This document shows positions 52,414-61,693 of a DNA stretch of 64,000 nt, piece by piece. Source of the DNA: Rugamonas brunnea. GTDB taxonomy: Bacteria > Pseudomonadota > Gammaproteobacteria > Burkholderiales > Burkholderiaceae_D. The stretch spans positions 1-64,000 of the forward strand of contig NZ_JACEZT010000020.1 of the NCBI RefSeq assembly GCF_014042345.1, written 5' to 3'. A program made the position numbers and the translations under genes. Below the pieces are notes generated by a model that saw nothing but the letters and a program-made list of their open reading frames with translations, did not search any database and was not told where the DNA came from. Each line of letters begins with the position of its first letter. The stretch's first letter is position 1.

Positions 52414-53619
52414 ATGCGGCGCGACCTTCACAGTGATATTTGTATCGTAGGCGATGGCGCCATCGCCAAGACGACGGCGCTGGCCTTCGCCCAGGCCGGG
52501 CAGAGCGTGACGATGCTCACGCCGGCGGCCGCGCCCAAGGCTCCTGCCGCCGGCGATCCGGGCTGGGACGTGCGGGTGTTCGCCCTCAACCACACGGCCC
52601 ATAAGTTGCTGTCCTCGCTCAAGGTGTGGGGCGCGCTCGATGCGGCCCGGGTGGCGCCGGTGGACGCCATGCTGGTCAACGGCGACGGCGACCACGCGGG
52701 CAACCTCGGTTTCGACGCCTACGGCGCCCACACGGGCACGCTGGCCTGGATCGTCGAGGACCGCAACCTGAACCAGGCGCTGGACGCGGCCCTGCGCTTC
52801 GCCCAGAACGTGACCATGGTGGCCGGCCACGCCACGGCCCTGCTGCGCGACGACGACGGCGCCACCGTGCAACTGGCCGACGGTGCTTCCATCCGCGCCG
52901 CGCTGGTGGTGGGGGCGGACGGCGCCCAGTCCTGGGTGCGCGGCCAGTGCGACATCGGCCTTGATTACCGTTCCTATGGCCAGCGCGGCGTGGTCAGCAA
53001 CTTCCATTGCGAGAAGCCGCACCTGGGCGCGGCCCACCAGTGGTTCACGGGCGCCGACGGCATCGTGGCGCTGCTGCCGCTGCCGGGGAACATGGTGTCG
53101 CTGGTCTGGTCGGCGCCCGATGCGCTGGCCGATACGCTGTGCCGCGAGGGCGCCGATGCGCTGGCGGCCCGGCTGGCCGTCTACGCCCGCGACAAGCTGG
53201 GCACGCTCACGCCGTTGCGCCCGGAGCTGGTGCGCGACTTCCCGCTGCGGCTGATGCGCCCGCACAGCATGGTGGCGCCGCGCGTGGCGCTGGTGGGCGA
53301 TGCGGCCCACGTGGTCCATCCGCTGGCCGGCCATGGCATGAACCTCGGTTTCGCCGACGTGGCGCAGCTGGTGGCCACCATCAACGCCCGCGAGCCGCAG
53401 CGCGCCATCGGCGACGAGCGGGTGCTGGCGCGCTACGCCCGCGCGCGCAAGGAAGACGTGCTGCTGATGCAGGTCACCACCGATGGCCTGGCGCGCCTGT
53501 TCGGCGCGGATCTGGAGCCGTTGCGCGTGGTGCGCAATTTCGGATTAAACTTGCTGGATAAATTGCCCGTGCTCAAGCGCCGCCTGATTTCCCACGCCTT
53601 GGGCAATCAGCAAGGTTGA
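52414..53619 (+). CDS. FAD-dependent UbiH/VisC-family hydroxylase
   Basis: A 401-residue flavin monooxygenase of the UbiH/UbiF/VisC/COQ6 family. The FAD-binding start is ICIVGDGAIAKTTALAFAQAG, followed by WDVRVFALNHTAHKLLSSL (the DxR region of ubiquinone hydroxylases), VGADGAQSWVR (DG motif) and RVALVGDAAHVVHPLAGHGMNLGFADV (GD motif with ribityl contacts). It should hydroxylate the ubiquinone ring with FAD and NAD(P)H. An upstream in-frame ATG at 52378 overlaps a perfect TATAAT (52374-52379) that may be the promoter, so ATG 52414 is preferred. Next comes a DsbC-like gene, 68 nt on, same strand. Confidence 0.92.
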   Translation: MRRDLHSDICIVGDGAIAKTTALAFAQAGQSVTMLTPAAAPKAPAAGDPGWDVRVFALNHTAHKLLSSLKVWGALDAARVAPVDAMLVNGDGDHAGNLGFDAYGAHTGTLAWIVEDRNLNQALDAALRFAQNVTMVAGHATALLRDDDGATVQLADGASIRAALVVGADGAQSWVRGQCDIGLDYRSYGQRGVVSNFHCEKPHLGAAHQWFTGADGIVALLPLPGNMVSLVWSAPDALADTLCREGADALAARLAVYARDKLGTLTPLRPELVRDFPLRLMRPHSMVAPRVALVGDAAHVVHPLAGHGMNLGFADVAQLVATINAREPQRAIGDERVLARYARARKEDVLLMQVTTDGLARLFGADLEPLRVVRNFGLNLLDKLPVLKRRLISHALGNQQG

Positions 53620-53687
53620 CAGCCTGTCAGGGCAGGGGCTGGCGCGCCGCCGCGGGCGGCGCCTGTGATGTCGTTTTCGGAGATGGT

Positions 53688-54410
53688 ATGAGAAAGAGCA
53701 AGTTTGCACTGCTGTTGTTGTCGGCCCTGATGGCCTCCTGCGTGGGCGCCGAGACGCCGACCGAGGCAGGCATCAAGAAACTGATCGAGCCGCGCCTGGG
53801 CGGCGGCGCCAAGGTCGATTCGGTCAAGGAGACCCCATACAGCGGATTGTATGAAGTGCGCATGGGCGGCGACATCCTGTACACGGACAAGACGGCCACC
53901 TACCTGTTCTCCGGCCATATCTACAACGCCAAGACCTCGGTCGACCTGACCCGCGAGCGGCTCGAAGAAATCAACCGCATCAAGTTCTCCGACCTGCCGC
54001 TGGACAAGGCCGTCAAGCTGGTCAAGGGCGACGGCAAGCGCGTGATCGCCGTGTTCGAGGACCCCAACTGCGGCTACTGCAAGCGCTTCCGCCAGAACAC
54101 CATCAAGGCGATGGACAACATCACCGTCTACACCTTCATGTACAACATCCTGGCCGAGGATTCGTTCACCAAGTCCAAGAACATCTGGTGCTCGGCCGAC
54201 CGCAACAAGGCCTGGGATGACTGGATGGTGTCGGGCAAGGCCGCGCCGGCAGCACCAGCCGCCTGCAGCACGCCCAACGACGCCGTGCTGGAACTGGGCC
54301 ACAAACTCAATGTGACGGGTACCCCGGCCATCTTCTTCACCGACGGCAGCCGCGTGCCCGGCGCCATCGACGCCCGCTCGCTGGAAGCGAAGCTGTCGTC
54401 GATCAAGTAA
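53688..54410 (+). CDS. DsbC-family thiol:disulfide isomerase
   Basis: A 240-residue exported thioredoxin-fold protein of the DsbC type. Signal sequence to about residue 20 (FALLLLSALMASCVGA; a cysteine at its end leaves a lipoprotein possible, though the lipobox is poor). An N-terminal dimerisation domain (TEAGIKKLIEPRLGGGAKVDSV) precedes the thioredoxin domain with active site FEDPNCGYCKRF (C128, C131) and cis-Pro loop GTPAIFFTDG. Second cysteine pair C-x(n)-C (NIWCSAD, AACSTP) is as in DsbC. It shuffles wrong disulfides in the periplasm. CGGAGATGGT precedes ATG 53688. Confidence 0.93.
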   Translation: MRKSKFALLLLSALMASCVGAETPTEAGIKKLIEPRLGGGAKVDSVKETPYSGLYEVRMGGDILYTDKTATYLFSGHIYNAKTSVDLTRERLEEINRIKFSDLPLDKAVKLVKGDGKRVIAVFEDPNCGYCKRFRQNTIKAMDNITVYTFMYNILAEDSFTKSKNIWCSADRNKAWDDWMVSGKAAPAAPAACSTPNDAVLELGHKLNVTGTPAIFFTDGSRVPGAIDARSLEAKLSSIK

Positions 54411-54595
54411 GCGCGGTAAAAGCAAGCGTAGTAAGATCGGCAATTGTGGCGGCCGGCCCGGTCTGGCCGCTGCATCCGCCGGTTATGCATCCGGACGGGA
54501 AAGCCGTCCGCAGCCTCACGGCGCCCGTGCATCGCGGCGCCGGTTTCGTCTTTGCCTGTCCCTTTGTACACTCGCTGCGCCAAAAGGAGCCTTAG

Positions 54596-55054
54596 ATGAT
54601 TTCATTGAATATCAACGGAAAAGACATGCAGGTGGACGCCGATCCGTCCACACCCATCCTGTGGGCGCTGCGTGACAACCTCAATCTCACCGGCACCAAA
54701 TTTGGCTGCGGCGCGGCGCTGTGCGGCGCCTGCACCGTCCATCTGGGCGGCCAGCCGGTGCGTTCCTGCGTCACCCCGATCTCGGCGGCCGTGGGGCAGA
54801 AGATCGTCACCATCGAGGCCATGGAGTCGGACAAGGTGGGCAAGGCGGTGCAGGAGGCGTGGGTGCGGCACGACGTGCCCCAGTGCGGCTACTGCCAGAG
54901 CGGCCAGGTGATGAGCGCCACCGCCCTGCTGCGCGCCAACAAGGCGCCCAGCGACGCCGACATCGACAACGCCATGAGCGGCAACATCTGCCGCTGCGGC
55001 ACCTATCAACGCATCCGCGCCGCCATCAAGGACGCCGCCAAAACCCTCGCCTGA
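54596..55054 (+). CDS. (2Fe-2S)-binding small subunit of a molybdenum hydroxylase (IorA-like)
   Basis: A 152-residue iron-sulfur subunit. Plant-type 2Fe-2S cluster: C38, C43, C46 (GCGAALCGACTV) and C58; second alpha-helical cluster: C97, C100 (QCGYCQSGQ) and C132, C134 (ICRCG). This is the small subunit of xanthine-dehydrogenase-type enzymes such as isoquinoline 1-oxidoreductase, passing electrons from the Mo site. AAGGAGCC precedes ATG 54596. The large subunit gene begins 11 nt after its stop. Confidence 0.95.
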   Translation: MISLNINGKDMQVDADPSTPILWALRDNLNLTGTKFGCGAALCGACTVHLGGQPVRSCVTPISAAVGQKIVTIEAMESDKVGKAVQEAWVRHDVPQCGYCQSGQVMSATALLRANKAPSDADIDNAMSGNICRCGTYQRIRAAIKDAAKTLA

Positions 55055-55065
55055 AGGAGAACGTC

Positions 55066-57309
55066 ATGCGTATCGAATGGCTTAACCAGGACACGATGCA
55101 AGCGGCGGTACCCGGTGCGGGAGAGGGCATTGGCGAGGGTATGACCCGGCGTGGTTTCATCAAGGCCGGCGCGGTGGCCGGCGGCGGCCTGGTGCTGGGC
55201 TTCTTCGTGCCCGGCGCGAACCGCTTCGCCAACGCCCAGGCGCAGCAGGCCAAGACCTATGAACCGAACGCCTTCCTCCACATCGCACCCGACAACAGCG
55301 TGACGGTGCAGGTCAACCGGCTCGAATTCGGCCAGGGCGTGCAGACGGCGCTGCCGATGCTGATCGCCGAGGAGCTGGACGCCGACTGGTCGCTGGTGCG
55401 CAGCGAGCTGGCGCCGGCCGGCGAACAGTACAAGGACCCCGCGTTCGGCATCCAGATGACGGGCGGCTCCGGTTCCGTCGCCCACTCGTTTACCCAGTAC
55501 CGTGAAATCGGCGCCCGCGCCCGCGCCATGTTGGTGGCGGCGGCGGCCGAGCAGTGGAAGGTGTCGCCGGCCCAGGTCAAGGCGGCCAACGGCATGCTGA
55601 CCGGGCCCGCCGGCCAGAAGGCCAGCTACGGCGCCATGGCCGATGCAGCCATGAAGCAGCCGGTGCCAGCCACCGTCACGCTGAAAGACCCCAAACAGTT
55701 CCGCCTGATCGGCAAGCCCGTCAAGCGGCTCGATGCGCGCGCCAAGTCCAGCGGCCACCAGCAGTTTGGCATCGACTTCAAGCCGCCGGGCGCCAAGGTG
55801 GCGCTGATCGCCCACCCGCCCGTGTTCGGCGCCAAGGTGGCCAAGTTCGACGCCACCCGCGCCAAGTCCATCAAGGGCGTGGTGGCCGTGCTGGAAGTGC
55901 CGACCGACCGTGGCGGCAGCGGCGTGGCCGTGATCGCGGACGGCTACTGGCCGGCCAAGCAGGGCCGCGACGCGCTGCAGGTTGATTGGGACACCAGCGC
56001 CGTCGAAAAGATCAGCAGCGACAAGCAACTGGCCGACTACAAGGCGCTGGCGCAAACGCCGGGCACCGTCGCCAAGCAGGCCGACACCTCGCGCCTGGCC
56101 GCCGCGCCGAAGAAAATCACGGCCGTCTATGAATTCCCCTACCTGGCGCATGCGCCCATGGAACCGCTCAACTGCGTGGTGGACTTGCGCGCCGACGGCT
56201 GCGAAGTGTGGGCTGGCAGCCAGTTCCAGACCATCGACCAGGGGGCGATCGCCAAAACGGCCGGTTTCAAGCCCGAGCAGGTGGCACTGCACACGATGAT
56301 GGCCGGCGGCGGTTTCGGCCGGCGCGCCGTGCCCACTTCCGACTATCTGGTGGAGGCGGTCAACGTGGCCAAGGCTTACCGGGCGGCCGGCAAGTCCGGC
56401 CCCGTCAAGGTGATCTGGAGCCGCGAGGACGACATTCGTGGCGGCTACTACCGCCCGGCCCATGTGCACCGCGCGGAACTGGGGCTGGACGAGAAGGGCA
56501 GGATCGTGGCCTGGAACCACACCATCGTGGGCCAGTCCATCATCAGCGGCACGCCGTTCGAACCGATGATGGTCAAGAACGGGGTGGATGCCACCATGAT
56601 CGAGGGCATGGGCGAGCCGTATGAAGTGCCGCTCAACCTGTCCGTACATAACGTGAAGGCCAACGTGCCCGTGCTGTGGTGGCGCTCCGTCGGCTCCACC
56701 CACACGGCGTTCGTGATGGAGACGCTGATCGACGAAGCGGCCCACGCGGCCAATATGGACCCGGTGGCCTACCGCAAGCAGCTGCTGGGCGAGAAGCACA
56801 AACGCCACTTGGCCGCGCTGGAGCTGGCCGTGGCCAAGTCGGGCTATGGCAAGAAGGCGCTGCCCAAGGGACAGGCCTGGGGCGTGGCCATGCACGAGTC
56901 GTTCAATTCTGTGATCGCCTACGTGGTCACGGCCTCCGTCAAGGATGGTGTGCCGCACCTGCACCACGTCACGGCCGGCGTGCACTGCAACCTGGCCGTC
57001 AACCCGATGACCATCGAGGCCCAGGTCCAAGGCGCGGCGCTGATGGGACTGGGCATGACGCTGCCCGGCGCTGCCATCACGCTCAAGGACGGCGTGGTGG
57101 AACAGCAGAACTTCAGCGACTACACGGTGGCGCGCATGCCCGACATGCCGGTGATCGACGTGCATATCGTGCCGTCGGCCGAACCGCCGACGGGCATGGG
57201 CGAGCCGGGCCTGCCGCCGCTGGCGCCGGCCTTCGCCAACGCCGTGTTCAAGCTGACGGGCAAGCGGCTGCGCAAGCTGCCGTTCGACCTGGCTTCGGCC
57301 AGCGCCTGA
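55066..57309 (+). CDS. molybdopterin-binding large subunit of a molybdenum hydroxylase (IorB-like)
   Basis: A 747-residue aldehyde-oxidase/xanthine-dehydrogenase-type catalytic subunit. A Tat signal lies at about residues 26-50 (TRRGFIKAGAVAGGGLVLGFF), so it is exported folded with its small subunit. Next come the first AOX domain (DNSVTVQVNRLEFGQGVQTALPMLIAEELDADW, typical of the Ior type) and the Mo-binding parts (MMAGGGFGRRAVPTSDY, MEPLNCVVDLR, GMGEPGLPPLAPAFANAVF with the base Glu of GMGEPG). It hydroxylates an N-heterocycle or aldehyde; substrate unknown. GAAGGAGAACGTC precedes ATG 55066. Confidence 0.94.
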   Translation: MRIEWLNQDTMQAAVPGAGEGIGEGMTRRGFIKAGAVAGGGLVLGFFVPGANRFANAQAQQAKTYEPNAFLHIAPDNSVTVQVNRLEFGQGVQTALPMLIAEELDADWSLVRSELAPAGEQYKDPAFGIQMTGGSGSVAHSFTQYREIGARARAMLVAAAAEQWKVSPAQVKAANGMLTGPAGQKASYGAMADAAMKQPVPATVTLKDPKQFRLIGKPVKRLDARAKSSGHQQFGIDFKPPGAKVALIAHPPVFGAKVAKFDATRAKSIKGVVAVLEVPTDRGGSGVAVIADGYWPAKQGRDALQVDWDTSAVEKISSDKQLADYKALAQTPGTVAKQADTSRLAAAPKKITAVYEFPYLAHAPMEPLNCVVDLRADGCEVWAGSQFQTIDQGAIAKTAGFKPEQVALHTMMAGGGFGRRAVPTSDYLVEAVNVAKAYRAAGKSGPVKVIWSREDDIRGGYYRPAHVHRAELGLDEKGRIVAWNHTIVGQSIISGTPFEPMMVKNGVDATMIEGMGEPYEVPLNLSVHNVKANVPVLWWRSVGSTHTAFVMETLIDEAAHAANMDPVAYRKQLLGEKHKRHLAALELAVAKSGYGKKALPKGQAWGVAMHESFNSVIAYVVTASVKDGVPHLHHVTAGVHCNLAVNPMTIEAQVQGAALMGLGMTLPGAAITLKDGVVEQQNFSDYTVARMPDMPVIDVHIVPSAEPPTGMGEPGLPPLAPAFANAVFKLTGKRLRKLPFDLASASA

Positions 57310-57313
57310 GCCG

Positions 57314-57925
57314 GTGAGTCTGACCGGCGTGCTGCTGGCGGCCGGGCGGGGCCGCCGTTTCGACCCGTCCGGCCAGCGCAGCAAGCTGCTGCAGCCGCTG
57401 GCCGGCGGCGGCACCGTGGCCGAGGCCAGCGCCCGCACCCTGCTGGCCGCGCTGCCGCGCGTGGTGGCCGTGGTGCGGCCCGGTGACGATGCCCTGGCCG
57501 CCGCGCTGGGCGCCCTCGGTTGCGAGGTGTGCGTGTGCCCGGATGCCGATCTGGGCATGGCGGCCTCACTGGTCCATGCGATAGACTACGCCCGTGGCGC
57601 CGCCGGCTGGCTGATCGCGCTGGCCGACATGCCCTTTGTGCAAGGGGCCACCATCGCCAGCCTGACGGCGGCAGTGCACAACGTGGAGCACGGGGCCGGT
57701 ATCGCAGTGCCCATGTACCAGGGCCGGCGCGGCAATCCCGTCGCCTTTGGCCATGCCTACCTGCCGCCGCTGCTGGCGCTGGAAGGCGACCAGGGCGCGC
57801 GCGCCCTCCTGCGCGCGCATCCCGTGTGTGAAGTGGCGGTGGACGACAGCGGCGTACTGCGCGATATCGACACCCCGGACGACCTGGCGCCGCCACAAGC
57901 GGCGCCGGAACCAGAACAGCTATAG
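57314..57925 (+). CDS. MocA-like nucleotidyltransferase (Mo cofactor cytidylyltransferase type)
   Basis: A 203-residue NTP-transferase-like protein. The nucleotide loop LLAAGRGRRFDPSGQRSKLLQPL at the N-terminus, the ALADMPFVQGATIASL segment and the RRGNPVAFGHAYLPPL core agree with MocA/MobA-like enzymes that make the cytosine dinucleotide form of the molybdenum cofactor. Starts at GTG 57314, 4 nt after the large subunit stop, so it is translated with it and most likely prepares the cofactor for that hydroxylase. Confidence 0.9.
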   Translation: MSLTGVLLAAGRGRRFDPSGQRSKLLQPLAGGGTVAEASARTLLAALPRVVAVVRPGDDALAAALGALGCEVCVCPDADLGMAASLVHAIDYARGAAGWLIALADMPFVQGATIASLTAAVHNVEHGAGIAVPMYQGRRGNPVAFGHAYLPPLLALEGDQGARALLRAHPVCEVAVDDSGVLRDIDTPDDLAPPQAAPEPEQL

Positions 57926-57932
57926 GAAAACA

Positions 57933-59750
57933 ATGAAGAAAGCACAGAACAAGAAGAGCCCCGCCAACGCCTACGCCATCGTGGCCAAGGATTTGCCGGG
58001 CCACCTGTTCCAGGTCACGCTGGCCGTGAGCGCGCCCGCGCCGGACGGCCAGGTGCTGGCGCTGCCGGCCTGGATTCCGGGCAGCTACATGATCCGCGAA
58101 TTCGCCCGCAACATCATCCAGATCCGCGCCGAATCGAACGGCAAGGACGTGCCGCTCACCAAGCTCGATAAGCACACCTGGCAGGCCGCGCCCGTGTCCG
58201 GCCCGCTGATGGTGCACTATGAAGTCTACGCATGGGACTTGTCCGTGCGCGCCGCACACCTGGACCAGACCCACGGCTTCTTCAACGGCACCAGCGTGTT
58301 CCTGCGCGTGGTGGGGCAGGAGCACGCCACCCACACGGTCGAGATCCAGCGTCCGGCCGACCCGGCCGCCGCCAGCTGGCGCGTGGCCACGGCGCTGCCG
58401 GAACTGAAGGCCAAGCGTTATGGCTTCGGCAGCTACGTGGCGGCCAATTACGATGAACTGATCGACCACCCGGTCGAGATGGGCGACTTCGCGCTGGCCA
58501 CCTTCAAGGCCCACGGCGTGCCGCACGATATCGTCGTCACGGGCCGGGTGCCCAACCTGGACATGGCGCGCCTGTGCCGCGACCTGAAGTCCATCTGCGA
58601 AACCCAGATCGCCTTCTTCGAGCCGAAAACCAAGCGCGCGCCGATGGACCGCTACGTGTTCCTCACCATGGCCGTGGGCGATGGCTACGGCGGCCTGGAA
58701 CACCGCGCCTCCACGGCCCTGATCTGCGCCCGCGCCGACCTGCCCAGCACGGCCGCGCCGCAGACCAAGGACCTCCCGGACGGCTACCTGCAATTCCTCG
58801 GCCTGTGCAGCCATGAGTATTTCCATACCTGGAACGTCAAGCGCATCAAGCCGGCCGCCTTCGCACCGTACGACCTGCAGGTGGAGAACCATTCTCCGCT
58901 GCTGTGGCTGTTCGAAGGCTTCACCAGCTATTACGATGATCTGATGCTGGTGCGCGCGGGCCTGATCGGCGAGCCGGCCTATTTCAAACTGCTGGGCAAA
59001 ACGGTGGCCAGCGTGTTGCGCGGCAGCGGCCGTACCAAGCAAAGCGTGGCCGAGTCGAGCTTCGACGCCTGGACCAAGTACTACCGCCAGGATGAAAACG
59101 CGCCCAACGCCATCGTCAGCTACTACACCAAGGGTTCGCTGGTGGCGCTGGCGCTGGACCTGACCATCCGCGCCAAGACGGCCGGCGCCCGCACGCTGGA
59201 CGACGTGATGCTGGCCCTGTGGCAGCGCTACGGCCACGATTTTTACCCGGACGGCGGCCGCGGCGTCACGCCAGCGGAGGTGGAAGCCCTGTTCGACGAG
59301 ATCAGCGGCCTGCGCCTGAAATCGTTCTTCGACAAATACGTGCGCGGCACGGCCGATCTGCCGCTGGCCAAGCTGCTGGCGCCGGTGGGTATCAAGCTGG
59401 CTGACGAGCGCAAGTCGGCCAAACCAAGCCTGGACGTCAATCCCGGCCGCGACGGCAACGACTGCAAGCTGTCGGCCGTGCACGAAGGCGGGGCCGCGCA
59501 CCGGGCCGGCCTGTCGGCGGGCGACGTGCTGGTGGCGGTCGATGGCCTGCGCGCCACCCACGCCAACCTCGATGGGCTGCTGGCGCGCTACGCCGTGGGC
59601 GCCACCGTGGAAGTGCATGCCTTCCGGCGCGACGAATTGATGGCGTTCCAGGTCACGCTGCAAGGCGACCGCGCACCCGGCATCACGCTCACGCTGGATG
59701 CTGCCGGCGGCAAGCGCGGCGCGGCCCTGCGCCCCAGCGCCGTACGCTGA
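57933..59750 (+). CDS. M61 family metallopeptidase with PDZ domain
   Basis: A 605-residue aminopeptidase of the M61 (glycyl aminopeptidase) family. The N-terminal beta domain (LFQVTLAVSAPAPDGQVLALPAWIPGSYMIREFARNI) is followed by the zinc domain with HEYFHTWNVKR and the third ligand Glu in LLWLFEGFTSYYDD, and a C-terminal PDZ domain (GGAAHRAGLSAGDVLVAVDGLRAT). There is no signal peptide; family members trim peptides starting with Gly or Ala in the cytoplasm. ATG 57933 has TAGGAAAACA upstream and lies 7 nt after the MocA-like stop, so it may be co-transcribed though unrelated in function. Confidence 0.94.
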   Translation: MKKAQNKKSPANAYAIVAKDLPGHLFQVTLAVSAPAPDGQVLALPAWIPGSYMIREFARNIIQIRAESNGKDVPLTKLDKHTWQAAPVSGPLMVHYEVYAWDLSVRAAHLDQTHGFFNGTSVFLRVVGQEHATHTVEIQRPADPAAASWRVATALPELKAKRYGFGSYVAANYDELIDHPVEMGDFALATFKAHGVPHDIVVTGRVPNLDMARLCRDLKSICETQIAFFEPKTKRAPMDRYVFLTMAVGDGYGGLEHRASTALICARADLPSTAAPQTKDLPDGYLQFLGLCSHEYFHTWNVKRIKPAAFAPYDLQVENHSPLLWLFEGFTSYYDDLMLVRAGLIGEPAYFKLLGKTVASVLRGSGRTKQSVAESSFDAWTKYYRQDENAPNAIVSYYTKGSLVALALDLTIRAKTAGARTLDDVMLALWQRYGHDFYPDGGRGVTPAEVEALFDEISGLRLKSFFDKYVRGTADLPLAKLLAPVGIKLADERKSAKPSLDVNPGRDGNDCKLSAVHEGGAAHRAGLSAGDVLVAVDGLRATHANLDGLLARYAVGATVEVHAFRRDELMAFQVTLQGDRAPGITLTLDAAGGKRGAALRPSAVR

Positions 59751-59771
59751 ACGCTGAACATTGCGCGGGAC

Positions 59772-59794
59772 GGCGCGGCCGTGCGGGCCGCGCC
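59772..59794 (+). terminator. hairpin after the M61 peptidase gene
   Basis: A 9-bp stem GGCGCGGCC/GGCCGCGCC followed only by GATTTC. Probable but weak terminator. Confidence 0.45.
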
Positions 59795-59920
59795 GATTTC
59801 TGGCATTTTGGGGCCCAGGTGAGAATTCGTCATATTTGCCTGGCGAGTTCTGGTCTAGAATGCGCAATTGGACATGCGCGCCGCTTGGCGCTTGTCCCGC
59901 CTCACCAACCATAAGCCGCC

Positions 59921-61105
59921 GTGATCACCCTCGATCCCCTGACCATAGTTCTGATGTCCACCGTGATGTGTGGGGCGATGAGCATCGTGCTGTTTTCCGT
60001 CTGGCGCAGCTTCCCGGCCGAGATAGGCGGGTTGCGCGAGTGGGCGCTGGGTTTGCTGTTCATGGTGGCAGGGACCGTGCTGCTGACGTTGCGCGGCGGC
60101 GCCGTACCCAAGCCCCTGCCGGTGCTGACCATGAATGCCGTGCTGCTGTGGGGCATAGGGCTGTCCATGATCGGCACCGAAAAATTCTATGGCCAGCGGC
60201 CCAGTTGGCGCCTGTTCCACGGTGTCTGGCTAGCGGGCATGGGCGCCATGGCCTGGTGGCTGCTGGTGCGGCCCGACTTTCCGGCGCGGGTGGCGGTATT
60301 TTCGGCCTTCGTCACCTTGTTCTACTGCCGCCAGGTGGGGTTGATCGCGCGCCATGGCGAGCGCCAGTTTCCCACCCTGTTTTTCGGTGCGCTGATGTTG
60401 ATCCAGGCGCTGGTGGTGGCCACGCGCGGTATGCTGGCGCTGTTTGGCGGCGGCACCTCGGTCGACCTGCTGCGACCGGGGCCGTTCCAGAATGTCTACC
60501 TGGCGATCAGCAGCTTCATGGTGCTGATGCTGGTCGTGGGTTTCATGACGGTGGCCACCCGGCGTTTGCAAACCATCCTCGAACAACGTTCGACGCGTGA
60601 TCCGCTGACCCAGGTGCTGAACCGGCGCGGTTTCGGCGACGTCTACGCGCGCGAGCGGGCGCTGATGCAGCGCGAACGCCGCGCCACCAGCCTGATCAGC
60701 ATCGATCTCGATCATTTCAAATCCATTAACGACCGTTATGGCCATGCCACCGGCGACCGGGTGCTGGTGCATGTGGCGGAGGTGATCGGCAAGGTGCTGC
60801 GCGCTTCGGACCATGTGGCCCGCTTTGGTGGCGAGGAGTTCGTCGTGCTGCTGCCCGACACGGGCATGGAGCGGGCCTGCAGTGTGGCCGAGCGCATCCA
60901 GGACGTGCTGCGGGCGCCGCGCAACAACGGCCTGCCGGCCTACACGGCCAGTATCGGCATCGCCTGCCAGCTCAGCGCCGAGGAAGACCTGGACGGTATC
61001 CTGCAGCGGGCCGACGGCGCCTTGTACCGCGCCAAGGCGCTGGGGCGCGACCGGATCGAAGTGGCGGAACCGGCCACCCTGCCATCGCGGGTGGCGCTGG
61101 GCTGA
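59921..61105 (+). CDS. membrane-bound diguanylate cyclase
   Basis: A 394-residue GGDEF protein. The first 210 residues carry about six membrane helices with few charges (ITLDPLTIVLMSTVMCGAMSIVLFSVW and following), followed by a short coiled coil and GGDEF (about 220-385) with active site FGGEEF. The inhibitory RxxD (RASD) lies five residues before, so product inhibition is expected. Start is GTG 59921, which begins the first membrane helix. No ligand can be suggested. It is monocistronic, convergent with the TonB-like gene. Confidence 0.93.
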   Translation: MITLDPLTIVLMSTVMCGAMSIVLFSVWRSFPAEIGGLREWALGLLFMVAGTVLLTLRGGAVPKPLPVLTMNAVLLWGIGLSMIGTEKFYGQRPSWRLFHGVWLAGMGAMAWWLLVRPDFPARVAVFSAFVTLFYCRQVGLIARHGERQFPTLFFGALMLIQALVVATRGMLALFGGGTSVDLLRPGPFQNVYLAISSFMVLMLVVGFMTVATRRLQTILEQRSTRDPLTQVLNRRGFGDVYARERALMQRERRATSLISIDLDHFKSINDRYGHATGDRVLVHVAEVIGKVLRASDHVARFGGEEFVVLLPDTGMERACSVAERIQDVLRAPRNNGLPAYTASIGIACQLSAEEDLDGILQRADGALYRAKALGRDRIEVAEPATLPSRVALG

Positions 61106-61174
61106 GCGCCGCTGCGACCCGTACCTGCACGGCAAGGCGTCACAACGACGCTACGGGCTTTTTGAAGCGAACTC

Positions 61175-61681
61175 TTACTGTGGCCCGGCCAGGGTGCGTA
61201 GCTGGAACTGGTAGTCGCGGTTGAACAGGAAGGTCTCCGTCACGGCCAGGTGGCGGCCACGCAGCAGGGCGCCGGGGCGCGGCAGCGGCTCGGCCTGGCG
61301 CACGGCGTTCATGGCGATGCTGGAGGCGTCCTCGTCGCGCGAGCGGTGCACCCGCAGGTTGCCGATATTGCCATTGCTGTCGATGGTGAAGTCCAGCACC
61401 ACGATGGCCGGCAGCATGGGCGGCAGCGTGCCATAGAAGATCTGCTTGGGATTCGCGGCGACGATGTGCCGGGCGACCTGGATCTTGTAGTCGTCCAGGT
61501 TGGCCGCCTGGCGTGTGCCGGGCGCCGGGGTGGGCGCCGGCGCCGGGGCACGCGTGACGGGGGGCGGCGGCAGCACGGTCGGCTGCCGGTAGCAGGAAGT
61601 GAGCAGGCCAGCGAGCAGGGACATCCCTACTAACGAGGCCAGCCCCGCGAGGGCTGTTTTCCTCAACGGTGTCGTGGCCAT
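61175..61681 (-). CDS. lipoprotein with TonB C-terminal-like domain
   Basis: A 168-residue predicted lipoprotein. Signal sequence with lipobox LLTSC (cysteine near 30), a proline-rich linker (VLPPPPVTRAPAPAPTPAPG), and a C-terminal domain resembling the TonB C-terminal fold (PAIVVLDFTIDSNGNIGNLRVHRSRDEDASSIAMNAVRQAEPLPRP). Most TonB proteins are anchored by a helix, so this lipidated form probably works as a periplasmic accessory. It lies 12 nt downstream of trpC on the same strand, perhaps co-transcribed by chance. Confidence 0.85.
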   Translation of the reverse strand: MATTPLRKTALAGLASLVGMSLLAGLLTSCYRQPTVLPPPPVTRAPAPAPTPAPGTRQAANLDDYKIQVARHIVAANPKQIFYGTLPPMLPAIVVLDFTIDSNGNIGNLRVHRSRDEDASSIAMNAVRQAEPLPRPGALLRGRHLAVTETFLFNRDYQFQLRTLAGPQ

Positions 61682-61693
61682 GGCAATCTCCGG

